Program-made: the position numbers and the translations under genes | The notes under the pieces: generated by a model | The model's database searches: none | Seen by the model: only the letters and a program-made list of their open reading frames with translations | Told to the model about the DNA's origin: nothing | In this document: piece after piece, positions 1-8,012 of the stretch | Layout of the letters: every line of letters begins with the position of its first letter | How positions within the stretch are numbered: position 1 is the first letter of the stretch | Assembly (NCBI RefSeq): GCF_902489635.1 | Contig: NZ_CABUAN010000007.1 | Location: forward strand, 1 to 64,000 | DNA: 64,000 nt | From: an uncultured Porphyromonas sp. | Lineage (GTDB): Bacteria > Bacteroidota > Bacteroidia > Bacteroidales > Porphyromonadaceae | Reading direction: 5' to 3'

Positions 1-175
1 GAGACTGTTGCAAAAGTCAACAGTCTCACAATCTTGCTTGCAAGATTGTCTAGACTTTGCAGAAAGGATGAAGCGCAAGGCGCTGAGGGTGAGGTCTGAA
101 GGGAGCATACCTCCGTATGTGACCGAAGCCGAATCCCGAAAGCAACACAGCGATTCGCCTTTATGCAATAGTCTC
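1..175 (+). repeat. MITE-like 175-bp element, copy 1
   Basis: The 175 bases are almost identical to the reverse complement of 33105-33279. The ends form imperfect terminal inverted repeats (GAGACTGTTGCA at the left, TGCAATAGTCTC at the right). Inside the left end are two perfect hairpins back to back: arms 1-10/18-27, and arms 28-37/40-49 around a TT loop. There is no plausible gene in it. The second copy has a target duplication, so I read this as a non-autonomous transposable repeat. The left flank lies outside the window, so a target duplication cannot be checked here. Confidence 0.8.
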
Positions 176-192
176 TTTAGAGCTTGGTAGGG

Positions 193-1122
193 TCACTCGG
201 CATCGTGCGGTGTAGGGTGCTGCTGATTGCGGGGGTGGTAGCGCAGGATGTCAGCACGAAGTGCAGAGCGGTCCACGTGGGTGTAGACCTCTGTCGTCGC
301 TATGCTCTCGTGCCCCATCATCAGCTGGATAGCGTGCAGGTCGGCTCCACCCTCGAGTAGGTGCGTGGCAAAGCTATGTCGCAGCGTGTGCGGACTAATC
401 TCCTTCTGTATGCCCGCGAGCTCAGCAAGCGTGCGGATCAGACAGAAGACCGTGATGCGAGAGATCGGTTGACCACGACGTGAGATGAAGATATACTGAT
501 CATACTCCGGCTTCGCATTGTAGCGACAGGGATCGTTGAGATAGCGCTGCACGTCAGAGACTGCCTTAGGACTCATCGGCACCAGACGCTCTTTGCGTCC
601 CTTGCCCCAGACGTGCAAATAGCCTTCATCGAGGAAGACATCGGAATAGGTTAGCCCGCAAAGCTCCGAAACGCGTAGCCCGCAACTGTAGAGAACCTCT
701 ATGATCGCCGTGTCTCGTGATGCCTCGATACGATCCTCGTCGATAGCTGCGAGGAGGCTGTCTATCTCTGCCAGCGTGAGCACCTCAGGGAGCTTCTTAT
801 GTATCGGTGGGGTCTGTAGCATATCTGTCGGGTCATGCTCTATCTCCTCCTCTAGCGTTAGGAAGCGAAAGAAACTCTTAACACCGCTCAGCACACGCGC
901 CAGCGAACGCATCGAGATGCCTAAGTCCAGCAGATGCGCCGCAAAGTTGTTGAGATGCTGCAACGTTACCTCCCGCAGACTCAGCCCCATATCGTCTATG
1001 TAGGTGTAGAGCTTGTCCACGTCGTAGAGGTAGGAGTCGATGCTATTGTCCGAGAGGTGCTGCTCCAGCCTCAGATAAGTTTTGTAGCGCTGTATCAGTT
1101 GCTGTCTTGGTTCTAGACTCAT
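193..1122 (-). CDS. xerD: Tyrosine recombinase XerD-type
   Basis: A 309-residue site-specific recombinase of the lambda-integrase family, usual length for XerC/XerD, which resolve chromosome dimers at dif. The N-terminal SAM-like core-binding domain covers about residues 5-90 and the catalytic domain about 115-295. All catalytic residues are visible: R150 (SCGLRVSEL), K174 (GKGRKE), H245 and R248 (SPHTLRHSF), H271 (MMGHESI) and the nucleophile Y280 (TTEVYTHV). The close Xer match and lack of neighbouring phage genes argue for a chromosomal Xer protein rather than an element integrase. XerD rather than XerC is an inference. It is divergent from the small cassette and aroQ to its right. The start is ATG at 1122. 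Confidence 0.9.
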   Translation of the reverse strand: MSLEPRQQLIQRYKTYLRLEQHLSDNSIDSYLYDVDKLYTYIDDMGLSLREVTLQHLNNFAAHLLDLGISMRSLARVLSGVKSFFRFLTLEEEIEHDPTDMLQTPPIHKKLPEVLTLAEIDSLLAAIDEDRIEASRDTAIIEVLYSCGLRVSELCGLTYSDVFLDEGYLHVWGKGRKERLVPMSPKAVSDVQRYLNDPCRYNAKPEYDQYIFISRRGQPISRITVFCLIRTLAELAGIQKEISPHTLRHSFATHLLEGGADLHAIQLMMGHESIATTEVYTHVDRSALRADILRYHPRNQQHPTPHDAE

Positions 1123-1140
1123 TGCAAGGGAGTTTCTTAC

Positions 1141-1148
1141 TATCTTTG
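1141..1148 (+). promoter_or_regulatory. Bacteroidota -7 box (TATCTTTG), stranded from aroQ
   Basis: TATCTTTG matches TAnnTTTG and points rightward. It lies just left of the first copy of the 24-base direct repeat (1169-1192), whose second copy abuts the aroQ start codon. I infer that it was the original aroQ promoter before the 1193-1988 segment was inserted. Confidence 0.5.
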
Positions 1149-1168
1149 CCGTACGAAGTTAGCCATTT

Positions 1169-1192
1169 GCATCTAAACCGACAAGTTCACTA
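1169..1192 (+). repeat. 24-base direct repeat, left copy (att-like)
   Basis: The 24 bases from GCATCTAAACC to AGTTCACTA are identical to 1965-1988. This copy is framed by a 7-base inverted repeat (GCCATTT at 1162-1168, AAATGGC at 1192-1198). The pair brackets a small gene cassette and looks like an attachment-site or target duplication. Confidence 0.65.
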
Positions 1193-1273
1193 AATGGCAT
1201 CCTTCCTATCCGAGAGGCAAAGAACACCCCAAGCTAAAGTTCACTAGCCCTTGTTTAGTACGATTATTTGTAG

Positions 1274-1281
1274 TACTTTTG
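1274..1281 (+). promoter_or_regulatory. -7 box for the small cassette genes
   Basis: TACTTTTG fits TAnnTTTG exactly and sits 25 bases upstream of the ATG at 1306. A weak TTG lies about 20 bases further up (1251-1253). Confidence 0.45.
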
Positions 1282-1305
1282 TAACGTCAATAAGAGATCA
1301 AAAAG

Positions 1306-1464
1306 ATGAGGCAAGAAACAATTCAAATGGAGGTAACACTCGCAGAAAAAGAACTCATCGAGACACTGCGAAACTACAACCGCTCCTATCCTAACGGCTA
1401 TCCCGAACTATCATGGGACTTGCAGCAACTCTTTGACTCAATGGTACGACAACCATACGAGTAA
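1306..1464 (+). CDS. Small hypothetical protein, 52 residues
   Basis: An open frame from ATG 1306 to TAA 1464 encodes 52 residues beginning MRQETIQMEVTLAEKELI and ending VRQPYE. It is charged, has no membrane segment, and is predicted by eye to be helical in its first half. A good -7 box lies just upstream and the next gene starts 56 bases downstream on the same strand, so the two probably form one transcript. I do not recognise a family. It is short, so the call rests on promoter, spacing and context. Confidence 0.5.
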   Translation: MRQETIQMEVTLAEKELIETLRNYNRSYPNGYPELSWDLQQLFDSMVRQPYE

Positions 1465-1520
1465 TCGCGCCCCACAGCAGACTAGTATCAAGAAAAATAC
1501 CTTTCAAACACTACAGCACA

Positions 1521-1775
1521 ATGGAAACAATAATCACTACGCCAGAACTCATCACTGATATGAAAAAGAAGATGCAAGGGATACTACAAGCGATTTCGTG
1601 GAGAGACTTTGCAAACACATACTTCCACCGATCTTCATCGTGGTTCTACCACAAGATGGACGGCATTGACGGAAATGGCAATCAAGGGGGCTTCAATCAA
1701 GAAGAAGCCTCACAGATGCGAGACGCACTCCTCGACCTAAGCGAACGTATTAGACAAGCAGCCGAAAGTATATAG
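1521..1775 (+). CDS. Small DUF5053-like protein
   Basis: This 84-residue protein (METIITTPELITD...) has a central SWRDFANTYFHRSSSWFYHKM segment, then an acidic/Gln-rich helix ending in LDLSERIRQAAESI. The SW...YF..SSSW..HK.DG pattern resembles the short DUF5053 proteins I know from Bacteroidales genomes and mobile elements; that assignment is from memory and its function is unknown. It may be a helix-turn-helix-like DNA-binding fold (inference). It is the second gene of the cassette bracketed by the 24-base repeat and is followed by a terminator-like hairpin. Confidence 0.6.
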   Translation: METIITTPELITDMKKKMQGILQAISWRDFANTYFHRSSSWFYHKMDGIDGNGNQGGFNQEEASQMRDALLDLSERIRQAAESI

Positions 1776-1833
1776 GCGGGGTCTCATCACCCCCTTATTG
1801 ACTAAAGTCGCTCTAGCCTATAGAGCGCACACC

Positions 1834-1865
1834 AGCCCCCACTAGCCGACTAGCCCGTGGGGGCT
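1834..1865 (+). terminator. Hairpin terminator of the cassette genes
   Basis: AGCCCCCAC (1834-1842) pairs perfectly with GTGGGGGCT (1857-1865), followed by ATTTG. A shorter hairpin GCTCTA/TAGAGC precedes it at 1810-1826. Confidence 0.5.
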
Positions 1866-1885
1866 ATTTGTATAGCCAAAATCAC

Positions 1886-1893
1886 TACCTTTG
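1886..1893 (+). promoter_or_regulatory. -7 box (TACCTTTG) upstream of aroQ
   Basis: TACCTTTG matches TAnnTTTG, with TTTG at 1867-1870 upstream, although the spacing (15) is shorter than usual. It lies inside the cassette and points toward aroQ, so it may supply the present aroQ promoter. Confidence 0.4.
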
Positions 1894-1964
1894 CGAACAG
1901 AGTGAGCGACACCCAAGGTCCCTAGTTTGTACGCTTTTGATGCTCACTTGTTGCTCACTAAAGA

Positions 1965-1988
1965 GCATCTAAACCGACAAGTTCACTA
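1965..1988 (+). repeat. 24-base direct repeat, right copy, touching aroQ start
   Basis: Identical to 1169-1192. Its last base is the A of the aroQ ATG (1988-1990), so the repeat covers the leader immediately before the gene. Confidence 0.65.
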
Positions 1989-2467
1989 TGTCTACAAATA
2001 GTTTGATCGAATCTCTCTCTACCCCGACCACGGGCAAGCCAGCCATACTCATACTCAACGGTCCTAACCTAATCCAAGTGGGTCAGCGCGAAGCTGAGAT
2101 TTACGGCTCGACGCCATTAGTTCCCTACTTGGAGCAGCTCGCCCGTGAGACCACCGAGGCGACAGTTGCTATCCGCTACTCGCACTACGAGGGCGCACTC
2201 ATCGAGTACCTCTACATGGCTCAGGAACTAGGCTACCAGGCAGTCATACTCAATGCGGGGGGCTACACGCACACCTCCGTAGCTATCGCAGACGCGATAC
2301 GCGCTATCGCACTACCAGTCATCGAGGTGCACATCTCCCAGCCACTAGCCCGTGAGTCCTACCGCCACACCTCGCTCATAGCGCCCTCCTGCCGTGGTAG
2401 CATCGCCGGCTTTGGCGTAGCCAGTTACGACTTAGCCGTACAGGCTGCCATTCAGCTGAGCCGTTGA
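1988..2467 (+). CDS. aroQ: 3-dehydroquinate dehydratase, type II
   Basis: This 159-residue enzyme converts 3-dehydroquinate to 3-dehydroshikimate in the shikimate pathway. Type II motifs are all present: ILNGPNL (22-28), the flexible active-site loop with R34 and catalytic Y39 (GQREAEIYGS), the SHYEG substrate segment (65-69), N89 in LNAGGYTHTS, and the catalytic histidine H115 in EVHISQ with R122 after it. An N-terminal extension of about 17 residues precedes the conserved strand. The ATG at 1988 directly abuts the 24-base repeat. It is followed after 20 bases by the O-methyltransferase gene, probably co-transcribed. Confidence 0.92.
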   Translation: MSTNSLIESLSTPTTGKPAILILNGPNLIQVGQREAEIYGSTPLVPYLEQLARETTEATVAIRYSHYEGALIEYLYMAQELGYQAVILNAGGYTHTSVAIADAIRAIALPVIEVHISQPLARESYRHTSLIAPSCRGSIAGFGVASYDLAVQAAIQLSR

Positions 2468-2487
2468 CATCTTATATTATATAGAGT

Positions 2488-3135
2488 ATGGACGCAGAGC
2501 TAGAGCTTTATGCCCAGCAGCACAGTTCCTTCGGGCATCCCCTACTGGATGAGCTGCTACGCACGGCCTATGTGCGACTCTTACAGCCGAGGATGGTGTG
2601 TGGTGCTACACAGGCAGGGCTACTCTCGATGCTCATTAAGCTCAGTGGTGCCCAGCGTGTCCTAGAGCTGGGAGCCTATAGTGGCTACTCAACGATCGCC
2701 ATGGCGATGGCACTAGAGCCTGTGGCGGGTGAGATCGACTCCATCGAGTGCGATGCCGAGATGATCCACTTCCTCTCCCCCTTTGTAGCGCGTAGCGGCT
2801 GTGCCGAGCGCATTCACATACACCACGGTCAGGCTCTAGAGCTGATGCCCGCACTACTCGCACAGCACGACTACGACCTCGTCTACATCGATGCCAACAA
2901 ACGTCAGTACCCCGACTACTACCAGCTACTGCGCAAGCAACTACGCCCCGGGGCGATTATCCTTGCGGACAATACCCTCTGGGACGGCAAGGTAACCGCC
3001 CCCTCGCCCCATCACGACTTGCAACTCGAAGGGATCCAGCACTTCAACGAACTGATCGCTCAAGACAGTGGCGTGGAGCAGCTCCTCCTGCCGCTTCGTG
3101 ATGGGCTGACGATCATTCGCATCCTACCAGCTTAG
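2488..3135 (+). CDS. SAM-dependent O-methyltransferase (family 3)
   Basis: A 215-residue class I methyltransferase of the cation-dependent catechol/caffeoyl-CoA O-methyltransferase family. The SAM motif VLELGAYSGYSTIAMA starts at residue 58, an acidic ribose-binding residue follows in IECDAE (87-91), and metal/catalytic residues are D135 (YIDANKRQYPDYY) and D161-N162 (ILADNTLWDGKV). Length and motif order match the small bacterial members, whose substrates are usually unknown. It lies 20 bases after aroQ and ends convergently with, and overlapping by four bases, the membrane protein gene. Family assignment is firm; the substrate cannot be inferred. Confidence 0.88.
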   Translation: MDAELELYAQQHSSFGHPLLDELLRTAYVRLLQPRMVCGATQAGLLSMLIKLSGAQRVLELGAYSGYSTIAMAMALEPVAGEIDSIECDAEMIHFLSPFVARSGCAERIHIHHGQALELMPALLAQHDYDLVYIDANKRQYPDYYQLLRKQLRPGAIILADNTLWDGKVTAPSPHHDLQLEGIQHFNELIAQDSGVEQLLLPLRDGLTIIRILPA

Positions 3136-3767
3136 TCAGGCTGAGCCGGAGCGATAGGCTTTGCCGCCTGTGCTGCAAGCTCTGCTGGTGTAGGCATTGC
3201 CTTAGGCGCATCAGCCGTAGCAGACTGAGCGTTGCCACTCTTCGCCTGCATTTTATGCGAGGTCACCTCGTTGCGCAGCTTGATCAGCTCCTCACGCTGC
3301 TCAGTCGTGAGCTTATTGAGCTTGAGCCACTCTAGGAGGGCACGCACCGCCAGTCCGATCGTGATGACCGTGACAGCTCCGATAGCACCCGACCAAGAGA
3401 CCGTAACAAAGGGCAGATCCTGCGTAGGCGTACGCCACCCGAAGAGTGCCTTGCAGAGGATCGGCATAAAGAGCGCGACCACCGCCACGATCACCACAAA
3501 AGCGATATAGCCGCCAAAGTGCCGACGGCGCATCATGTGCCCAGCTACATAGTAGTAGTTGAGGTAGAAGATCGCGATCAGAAAGATGTCGAGCAGCCAT
3601 GTAGAGAGATAGTGTGATGGAGCCTGAAAGAAGGACTTAGCCATCGTGCTACTCTGCCCGATCAGTATGGACTGTATCAGCACGATGACGAGCCATGCCG
3701 CCAGATAGATGAGCCAAGTATAGCTTTTCGTCGAGTTTTGCTTTGCAGCAGTTGCGTCTTGTTTCAT
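3132..3767 (-). CDS. Four-helix membrane protein with cytoplasmic tail
   Basis: From ATG 3767 (MKQDATAAKQ...) this encodes 211 residues; a longer frame to 3842 lacks support because the promoter-like box lies inside it. Four hydrophobic stretches are visible: WLIYLAAWLVIVLIQSILIG, YLSTWLLDIFLIAIFYLNYY, YIAFVVIVAVVALFMPIL and AIGAVTVITIGLAVRAL. A charged, coiled-coil-like helix (LKLNKLTTEQREELIKLRNE) and an Ala/Pro-rich tail follow. The layout recalls the membrane half of LytS-type sensor kinases of Bacteroidota, but there is no histidine-kinase domain. The function is unknown. It converges on the methyltransferase. Confidence 0.65.
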   Translation of the reverse strand: MKQDATAAKQNSTKSYTWLIYLAAWLVIVLIQSILIGQSSTMAKSFFQAPSHYLSTWLLDIFLIAIFYLNYYYVAGHMMRRRHFGGYIAFVVIVAVVALFMPILCKALFGWRTPTQDLPFVTVSWSGAIGAVTVITIGLAVRALLEWLKLNKLTTEQREELIKLRNEVTSHKMQAKSGNAQSATADAPKAMPTPAELAAQAAKPIAPAQPD

Positions 3768-3797
3768 AGTACAGGTAGACTTATAGTTATTACACCA

Positions 3798-3805
3798 CAA
3801 AGATA
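3798..3805 (-). promoter_or_regulatory. -7 box for the membrane protein gene
   Basis: On the minus strand TATCTTTG, 31 bases upstream of ATG 3767. Its position supports the shorter start of that gene. Confidence 0.5.
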
Positions 3806-3852
3806 CAACAGGATAATGAAAGAAGCCTATGTGTCCGCTCACATAAATGAAC

Positions 3853-3860
3853 TATATTTG
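3853..3860 (+). promoter_or_regulatory. -7 box for the TPR protein gene
   Basis: TATATTTG matches TAnnTTTG, 27 bases upstream of ATG 3888. Confidence 0.5.
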
Positions 3861-3887
3861 TAGCATCAACAACAATCAACCAAATCT

Positions 3888-5534
3888 ATGAAGCGATTAG
3901 GAGTCGGTCTAGTGATCTTACTAGGTCTAGTGATGATCAGCATGAGCAGTCAAGGCAAAGAGCTACACACGCCCCAAGCGAATCAAGAAATGGAGGTAAA
4001 AGATGCTGAGAGAACTCATCCCAAAGACTCTCTTACCTACATCAACAAGGAGCTTAAGGCTCACCCCGAGGATCCCGTAGCCTGGGTTAAGCTCACCCTC
4101 TTCTATAGCAATTCAAAATCTGAGCTAGAAGATATAGACAAGCTCTACAAGGCTATCATGAAGAGTGTCATATTTATGCACAAGCACCCCAAGCGTGGCA
4201 ACGAAGCCTATGCTATGTGGAGAGCAGCCTACCTTCCTGCGAAGCAGAGGACAAAAAAGCTCAAGGCCTTAGACAAGGCTATCCAAAAGGATCCTAACAA
4301 TCTAGACCTCTATGAGCAGCGAGCTAATCTCTACTTATCAATGGAACAACAAGAACTCGCTCAGGTGGACTTTCTGCAGATGATCTATGTATCGCCTAAT
4401 GATAAAAAAGGCTACGAAGCCTTGGAAGAACTGGGGAACGACAACCTTTCTCCAATTTGGGCTAGCATCTTAACCCTTGCGCCCACTGCTCCTAAAGCAT
4501 ATTACCGAGCCTCTGAGTATTTTCGTATGAGTGGCTCTCCAGATGAGGCGATGGACCTTGCTATAGAGGGATTAAGCAGACATGGCGACGACAAGGATCA
4601 TACGCTCTATAAGCATCTATGTTTTTTGTTGACTCGGTCTGACGATGACGCAAGATGGATATCTAAGCTCCAAGAGGAGATGCGTAAGCAACCCAATCGT
4701 CCCGAGTGGGTGCTCCTGCTCGCGACACTATACGATAGCTCGTGTCATGCCGATTGTGAGCAAGCTGTTCACTACTTTCAGAAAGCTCTAAAAGCGGTAC
4801 CCCAAGGTGGTTACTTTTACTTATCAACTATTGAGCAGATGGCAATATGCTACGTAGAGTTGGGAAGTCTAGACTCCGCTCTATTGTACACAGATATGGC
4901 GATCGAGACAGACCCTTCCTTCGCAGGCTATCACTACAACAAGGCGATGATGCTCCACGCTTTTGGAGATACAAAAGCTGCCATCACAGAGCTCGATAAC
5001 TACTTTGCACATCCCAATTGCAACAAGGACGACGCTCATGCTTACTACAAGCTTGCTTACTACAAGAGTGAGATCAAAGACCTCTCTGGCGCACTCGCTG
5101 ATGTAGAGCAAGCAATGGCGAAAGACTCCCATCCCGCCCCCTCAGCCTACCTCCTTCGTGGAGACATCTATGCTGCTCAAGGTAAAGGCAAGCAGGCCAA
5201 AGCCGACTACAAGACCATACTAGAAAAAACCTCTGGCGATAAATCCCTCACACGCGTCTTTGCCCTCGTTGGTTCGGGGGATAAGAAGCAAGCAATGCAA
5301 ATCCTAACCGATAAGATCAAGGAGTGTAAAGAGCTAGATATCTTAAACGATAGCAACTTCTATCTCCTGCTTCGTACGCTCATAAAGCATGGGCATGTAG
5401 AGCTAGCACGCTACTTCTGGGAGGTTTCTGCGGAGTGGGGTTATCCCTATCCTTGCATCTTTGAAAACATACGAGTCTTGAAAAACAACCCAAAGTATAA
5501 GGAGCTACAAAAAAGGGGGGTCAACATCCTGTAA
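3888..5534 (+). CDS. Exported tetratricopeptide-repeat protein
   Basis: This 548-residue protein begins with a typical signal peptide (MKRLGVGLVILLGLVMISMS, then SQGKE), so it is probably periplasmic. The rest is a run of helix pairs with TPR spacing, for example NNLDLYEQRANLYLSMEQQE, AYYRASEYFRMSGSPDEAMD, EQMAICYVELGSLDSALLYT and SAYLLRGDIYAAQGKGKQAK. TPRs are protein-interaction scaffolds; no enzymatic domain is visible. The C-terminal segment after about residue 455 no longer looks like a canonical repeat. It has its own -7 box, and the repeat-filled gap follows its stop. No specific partner is indicated. Confidence 0.75.
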   Translation: MKRLGVGLVILLGLVMISMSSQGKELHTPQANQEMEVKDAERTHPKDSLTYINKELKAHPEDPVAWVKLTLFYSNSKSELEDIDKLYKAIMKSVIFMHKHPKRGNEAYAMWRAAYLPAKQRTKKLKALDKAIQKDPNNLDLYEQRANLYLSMEQQELAQVDFLQMIYVSPNDKKGYEALEELGNDNLSPIWASILTLAPTAPKAYYRASEYFRMSGSPDEAMDLAIEGLSRHGDDKDHTLYKHLCFLLTRSDDDARWISKLQEEMRKQPNRPEWVLLLATLYDSSCHADCEQAVHYFQKALKAVPQGGYFYLSTIEQMAICYVELGSLDSALLYTDMAIETDPSFAGYHYNKAMMLHAFGDTKAAITELDNYFAHPNCNKDDAHAYYKLAYYKSEIKDLSGALADVEQAMAKDSHPAPSAYLLRGDIYAAQGKGKQAKADYKTILEKTSGDKSLTRVFALVGSGDKKQAMQILTDKIKECKELDILNDSNFYLLLRTLIKHGHVELARYFWEVSAEWGYPYPCIFENIRVLKNNPKYKELQKRGVNIL

Positions 5535-6279
5535 TCCTCCTGCGGGTTATGGCGCAGCCAGACAGGGCTGACGCATTATAATTGCTCTGACAGGAGCTAC
5601 ACAACCAGACCAAGCACTCCGACATTTGCGAGGATTCGGATCTCTCCCGAGGAAATCCCCAATAGCTACGTGAAAAACAAAAAGTCTCCACGTAGGCGAG
5701 AAATAAAACTTCGGAAGAATCAAATGAAACTTCGGAAGAATGAAATCATAAGTCCGAAGAATTTTTCCACCCCTCACTAGATAATCAGAGATCTCTACCA
5801 GGGTATTTTCGATTTCCTCCATAGAGAGCTAGATGGGCTCATTATATATAATGTGTCCGCCCTGCTCTCTAATCTCTAACCTCTAATCTCTATTTACATA
5901 TCTTTACGGGGAAATTCGTCCGATTCCCTCCTTTCTCGAATATCCACGTGGAAAATCTCAAATCTCCACGTGGATATTTTTTATTTTCCACGTGGGCGTC
6001 AAACAATTCCTCCGAAGTTTCATTTGATTCCTCCGAAGAATTTTTTATTCCCTACCTGGGAAATAAAAAATATCCACGTGGAGATTTCGAAATATCCACG
6101 TGGAAATCACTTTTCACCGACACAGCGCCGTATCGATATGTAGTCGGCTCTAAATTATTGTAACAAGCCGGCGTTGGATTTCCCCAGCCAGGGGTGACGC
6201 ATTTTTGGCGATAAATCCGACCCTTCTTCGCAAATCGCGAAAAGAACTCGGAAGATATCACGGGTACCTCTCGGAGTCG
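5535..6279. repeat. Gene-free 745-bp gap filled with palindromic repeat units (site A)
   Basis: No supported gene. At 5675-5765 there are tandem GAAACTTCGGAAGAAT-type units. At 5935-6115 several TCCACGTGGA palindromes alternate with TTCCTCCGAAGTTTCATTTG units and a TTCCCTACCTGGGAA hairpin. The same unit types recur at 20376-20500 and 46610-46680. A weak direct repeat frames the gap: CAGCCAG...AGGG.TGACGCATT occurs near 5556-5577 and 6185-6203. The ORFs here are low-complexity translations of the repeats. Confidence 0.65.
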
Positions 6280-7194
6280 TTAGATGGATACGGCTCCGAT
6301 CAGCTCTTGAACGTCTGATATATGATTTTCTTCGAGATAGTTAGATAGCTGGTGGACAAGCTTGGAGGCTATGTCTGGCTCGACGAAGTTGTAGGTACCC
6401 ACTTGCACAGCAGTAGCGCCCGCCAAGAGGAATTCGATCACATCTTCGATAGTAGCGATGCCTCCTAGCCCTATGACTGGTATCGACACCGCCTGCGCCA
6501 CTTGCCACACCATACGAACGGCTATCGGCTTGACAGCAGGGCCACTCAGTCCTCCAGTGATTGTCGATAGCTTAGGTCTTCGCGTCTTGACATCAATCGC
6601 CATACCGAGGAGCGTATTGATGAGCGAAAGGCTATCAGCGCCAGCCTCTTCGGCAGCGCATGCGATCGATGTGATATCGGTGACATTGGGCGAAAGCTTG
6701 ACCATCAGATGCCCTTTGTAAGCTTTTCGCACCGCCGAGACAACTTCGTAGGCACTGTCGCAATTGACACCAAAAGACATTCCGCCCTCCTTTACATTCG
6801 GACAGCTGATATTGAGCTCGATAGCACGCACCTTCGGGTGGTCATTTAGTCGCTCAGCGCAGGCTACATAATCTTCGATCGTAGAGCCACTCACATTGAC
6901 CAGTATCTCTGTATCATAGTGACTTATCTCAGGTAGGATATGCTCTACCAGGTAGTCTACGCCCTTGTTTTGTAGGCCTACACAATTGAGCATACCAGCC
7001 GTCGTCTCTGCCATACGGGGGTATGGATTCCCTTGTCTGGGATGCAGGGTAGTTCCTTTGACTATAAATCCACCGAGCTCATTGAGATCTTGAAATGGAG
7101 CAAACTCCAACCCATATCCAAAAGTACCAGAAGCTGTTAGAATGGGGTTCTTAAGCGTAATGCCCCCTCCTATATTGACCGATGTGCTTACCAT
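6280..7194 (-). CDS. pyrD: Dihydroorotate dehydrogenase, catalytic subunit (class 1B)
   Basis: A 304-residue FMN enzyme that oxidises dihydroorotate to orotate in pyrimidine synthesis. The TIM-barrel signature starts at GITLKNPILTASGTFG; K46 in VKGTT and N70 in GMLNCVGLQN line the active site, and the catalytic base is the class 1 cysteine C131 in LNISCPNVKEGG. The phosphate-binding end reads VIGLGGIATIEDVIEFLLAGA. Class 1B enzymes work with PyrK, whose gene lies directly upstream and overlaps this one by seven bases, so the two are translationally coupled. Length and motifs are typical. Confidence 0.95.
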   Translation of the reverse strand: MVSTSVNIGGGITLKNPILTASGTFGYGLEFAPFQDLNELGGFIVKGTTLHPRQGNPYPRMAETTAGMLNCVGLQNKGVDYLVEHILPEISHYDTEILVNVSGSTIEDYVACAERLNDHPKVRAIELNISCPNVKEGGMSFGVNCDSAYEVVSAVRKAYKGHLMVKLSPNVTDITSIACAAEEAGADSLSLINTLLGMAIDVKTRRPKLSTITGGLSGPAVKPIAVRMVWQVAQAVSIPVIGLGGIATIEDVIEFLLAGATAVQVGTYNFVEPDIASKLVHQLSNYLEENHISDVQELIGAVSI

Positions 7195-8012
7195 AATAGT
7201 TGATCAAAGTTAAATACAGGACCATCCGTACAGACGCATGTATTCCCCTGGTTTGCAATATTCTCCACACAGCAAAGGCATGCCCCCACACCACAAGCCA
7301 TAAGGTTTTCGAGCGAAGCTTGGCCTGGCACGTTGTGCTTCTTAGCCCAGCTATGGATAGCTCGCATCATAGGGCGAGGACCGCAAGTGTAGACCATCGA
7401 GTAGTCGTCTTGCTCTAGCTCAGGAGCTGCCAAGACGGCTCCCCGAGTACCGTACGACCCATCGTCAGTCGTATAACTATAGGAGCAACCGATCTGCTCA
7501 ATTTCATCGCGAAGTATCAGTAAAGAAGAGGTGCGAGCACCTATGATCAGATGCGGGTGCACTCCTGATAGTTGCTGCAAGTGGTGCGCCAGCATAATGA
7601 TGGGAGCCATACCGACCCCTCCAGCAATTAGGAGCGGACGCGCTCCAGCAATGGCGGGATCTGTCGCAAAGGGCGTGCCCAAGGGACCAATTATATTGAC
7701 CTTGTCACCCGCTTTTAGATCGCACATATAGTTACTGCCACGTCCCACACGCTGCACTAAGAGGGTCAGGCATAGCTCCTCGCTAGACCACTTATATATA
7801 GATATGGGGCGTCTCAAGAGTATTCCTGCTGGGCGACAGTCTATTTGCACGAACTGTCCAGGAGCCACCCCTTGTAGCCACGATGCACTAGAGCTAGAGC
7901 TGATCTCCAGCCTTAAGTAAAGTAGGTGATAGCGTGGAGCTACCTGCTTATTGTTTATGACAACAGCATCAACGCTCGCAGGCTGTGATGATTTGGTCCG
8001 ATCCATATCCAT
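7188..8012 (-). CDS. pyrK: Dihydroorotate dehydrogenase electron-transfer subunit
   Basis: This 274-residue flavin/iron-sulfur subunit passes electrons from PyrD to NAD. The FAD-binding motif RRPISIY is at 68-73, the NAD-binding segment LLIAGGVGMAPI at 127-138, and TCGPRPMM at 209-216. Four cysteines near the C-terminus, C240, C245, C248 and C261, have the spacing of the PyrK [2Fe-2S] site. It overlaps pyrD by seven bases as first gene of the pair. The N-terminal 20 residues are extra and polar. A -7 box (minus-strand TACTTTTG, 8076-8083) lies 64 bases upstream of the start. Confidence 0.93.
   Translation of the reverse strand: MDMDRTKSSQPASVDAVVINNKQVAPRYHLLYLRLEISSSSSASWLQGVAPGQFVQIDCRPAGILLRRPISIYKWSSEELCLTLLVQRVGRGSNYMCDLKAGDKVNIIGPLGTPFATDPAIAGARPLLIAGGVGMAPIIMLAHHLQQLSGVHPHLIIGARTSSLLILRDEIEQIGCSYSYTTDDGSYGTRGAVLAAPELEQDDYSMVYTCGPRPMMRAIHSWAKKHNVPGQASLENLMACGVGACLCCVENIANQGNTCVCTDGPVFNFDQLLW

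Larger units (their letters stand above)
1193..1964 (+). mobile_element. Small inserted cassette between xerD and aroQ
   Basis: About 0.77 kb enclosed by exact 24-base direct repeats. It carries two small co-directional genes, its own promoter (TACTTTTG at 1274-1281), a terminator-like hairpin (1834-1865), and an outward -7 box (TACCTTTG at 1886-1893) that could now drive aroQ. No recombinase is encoded inside, so if mobile it must be mobilised in trans. Calling it an inserted element is inference from the repeat geometry. Confidence 0.5.

Noticed and set aside
193..1122. Treating the xerD product as an integrase of the adjacent cassette
   Set aside because: Its sequence is that of a chromosomal Xer recombinase and it lies outside the 24-base repeats, so it is not part of the cassette.
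5547..5822. 91-residue minus-strand ORF in the site A gap
   Set aside because: Its sequence is a translation of the palindromic repeat units (repeated LPKF-type segments), not a plausible protein.
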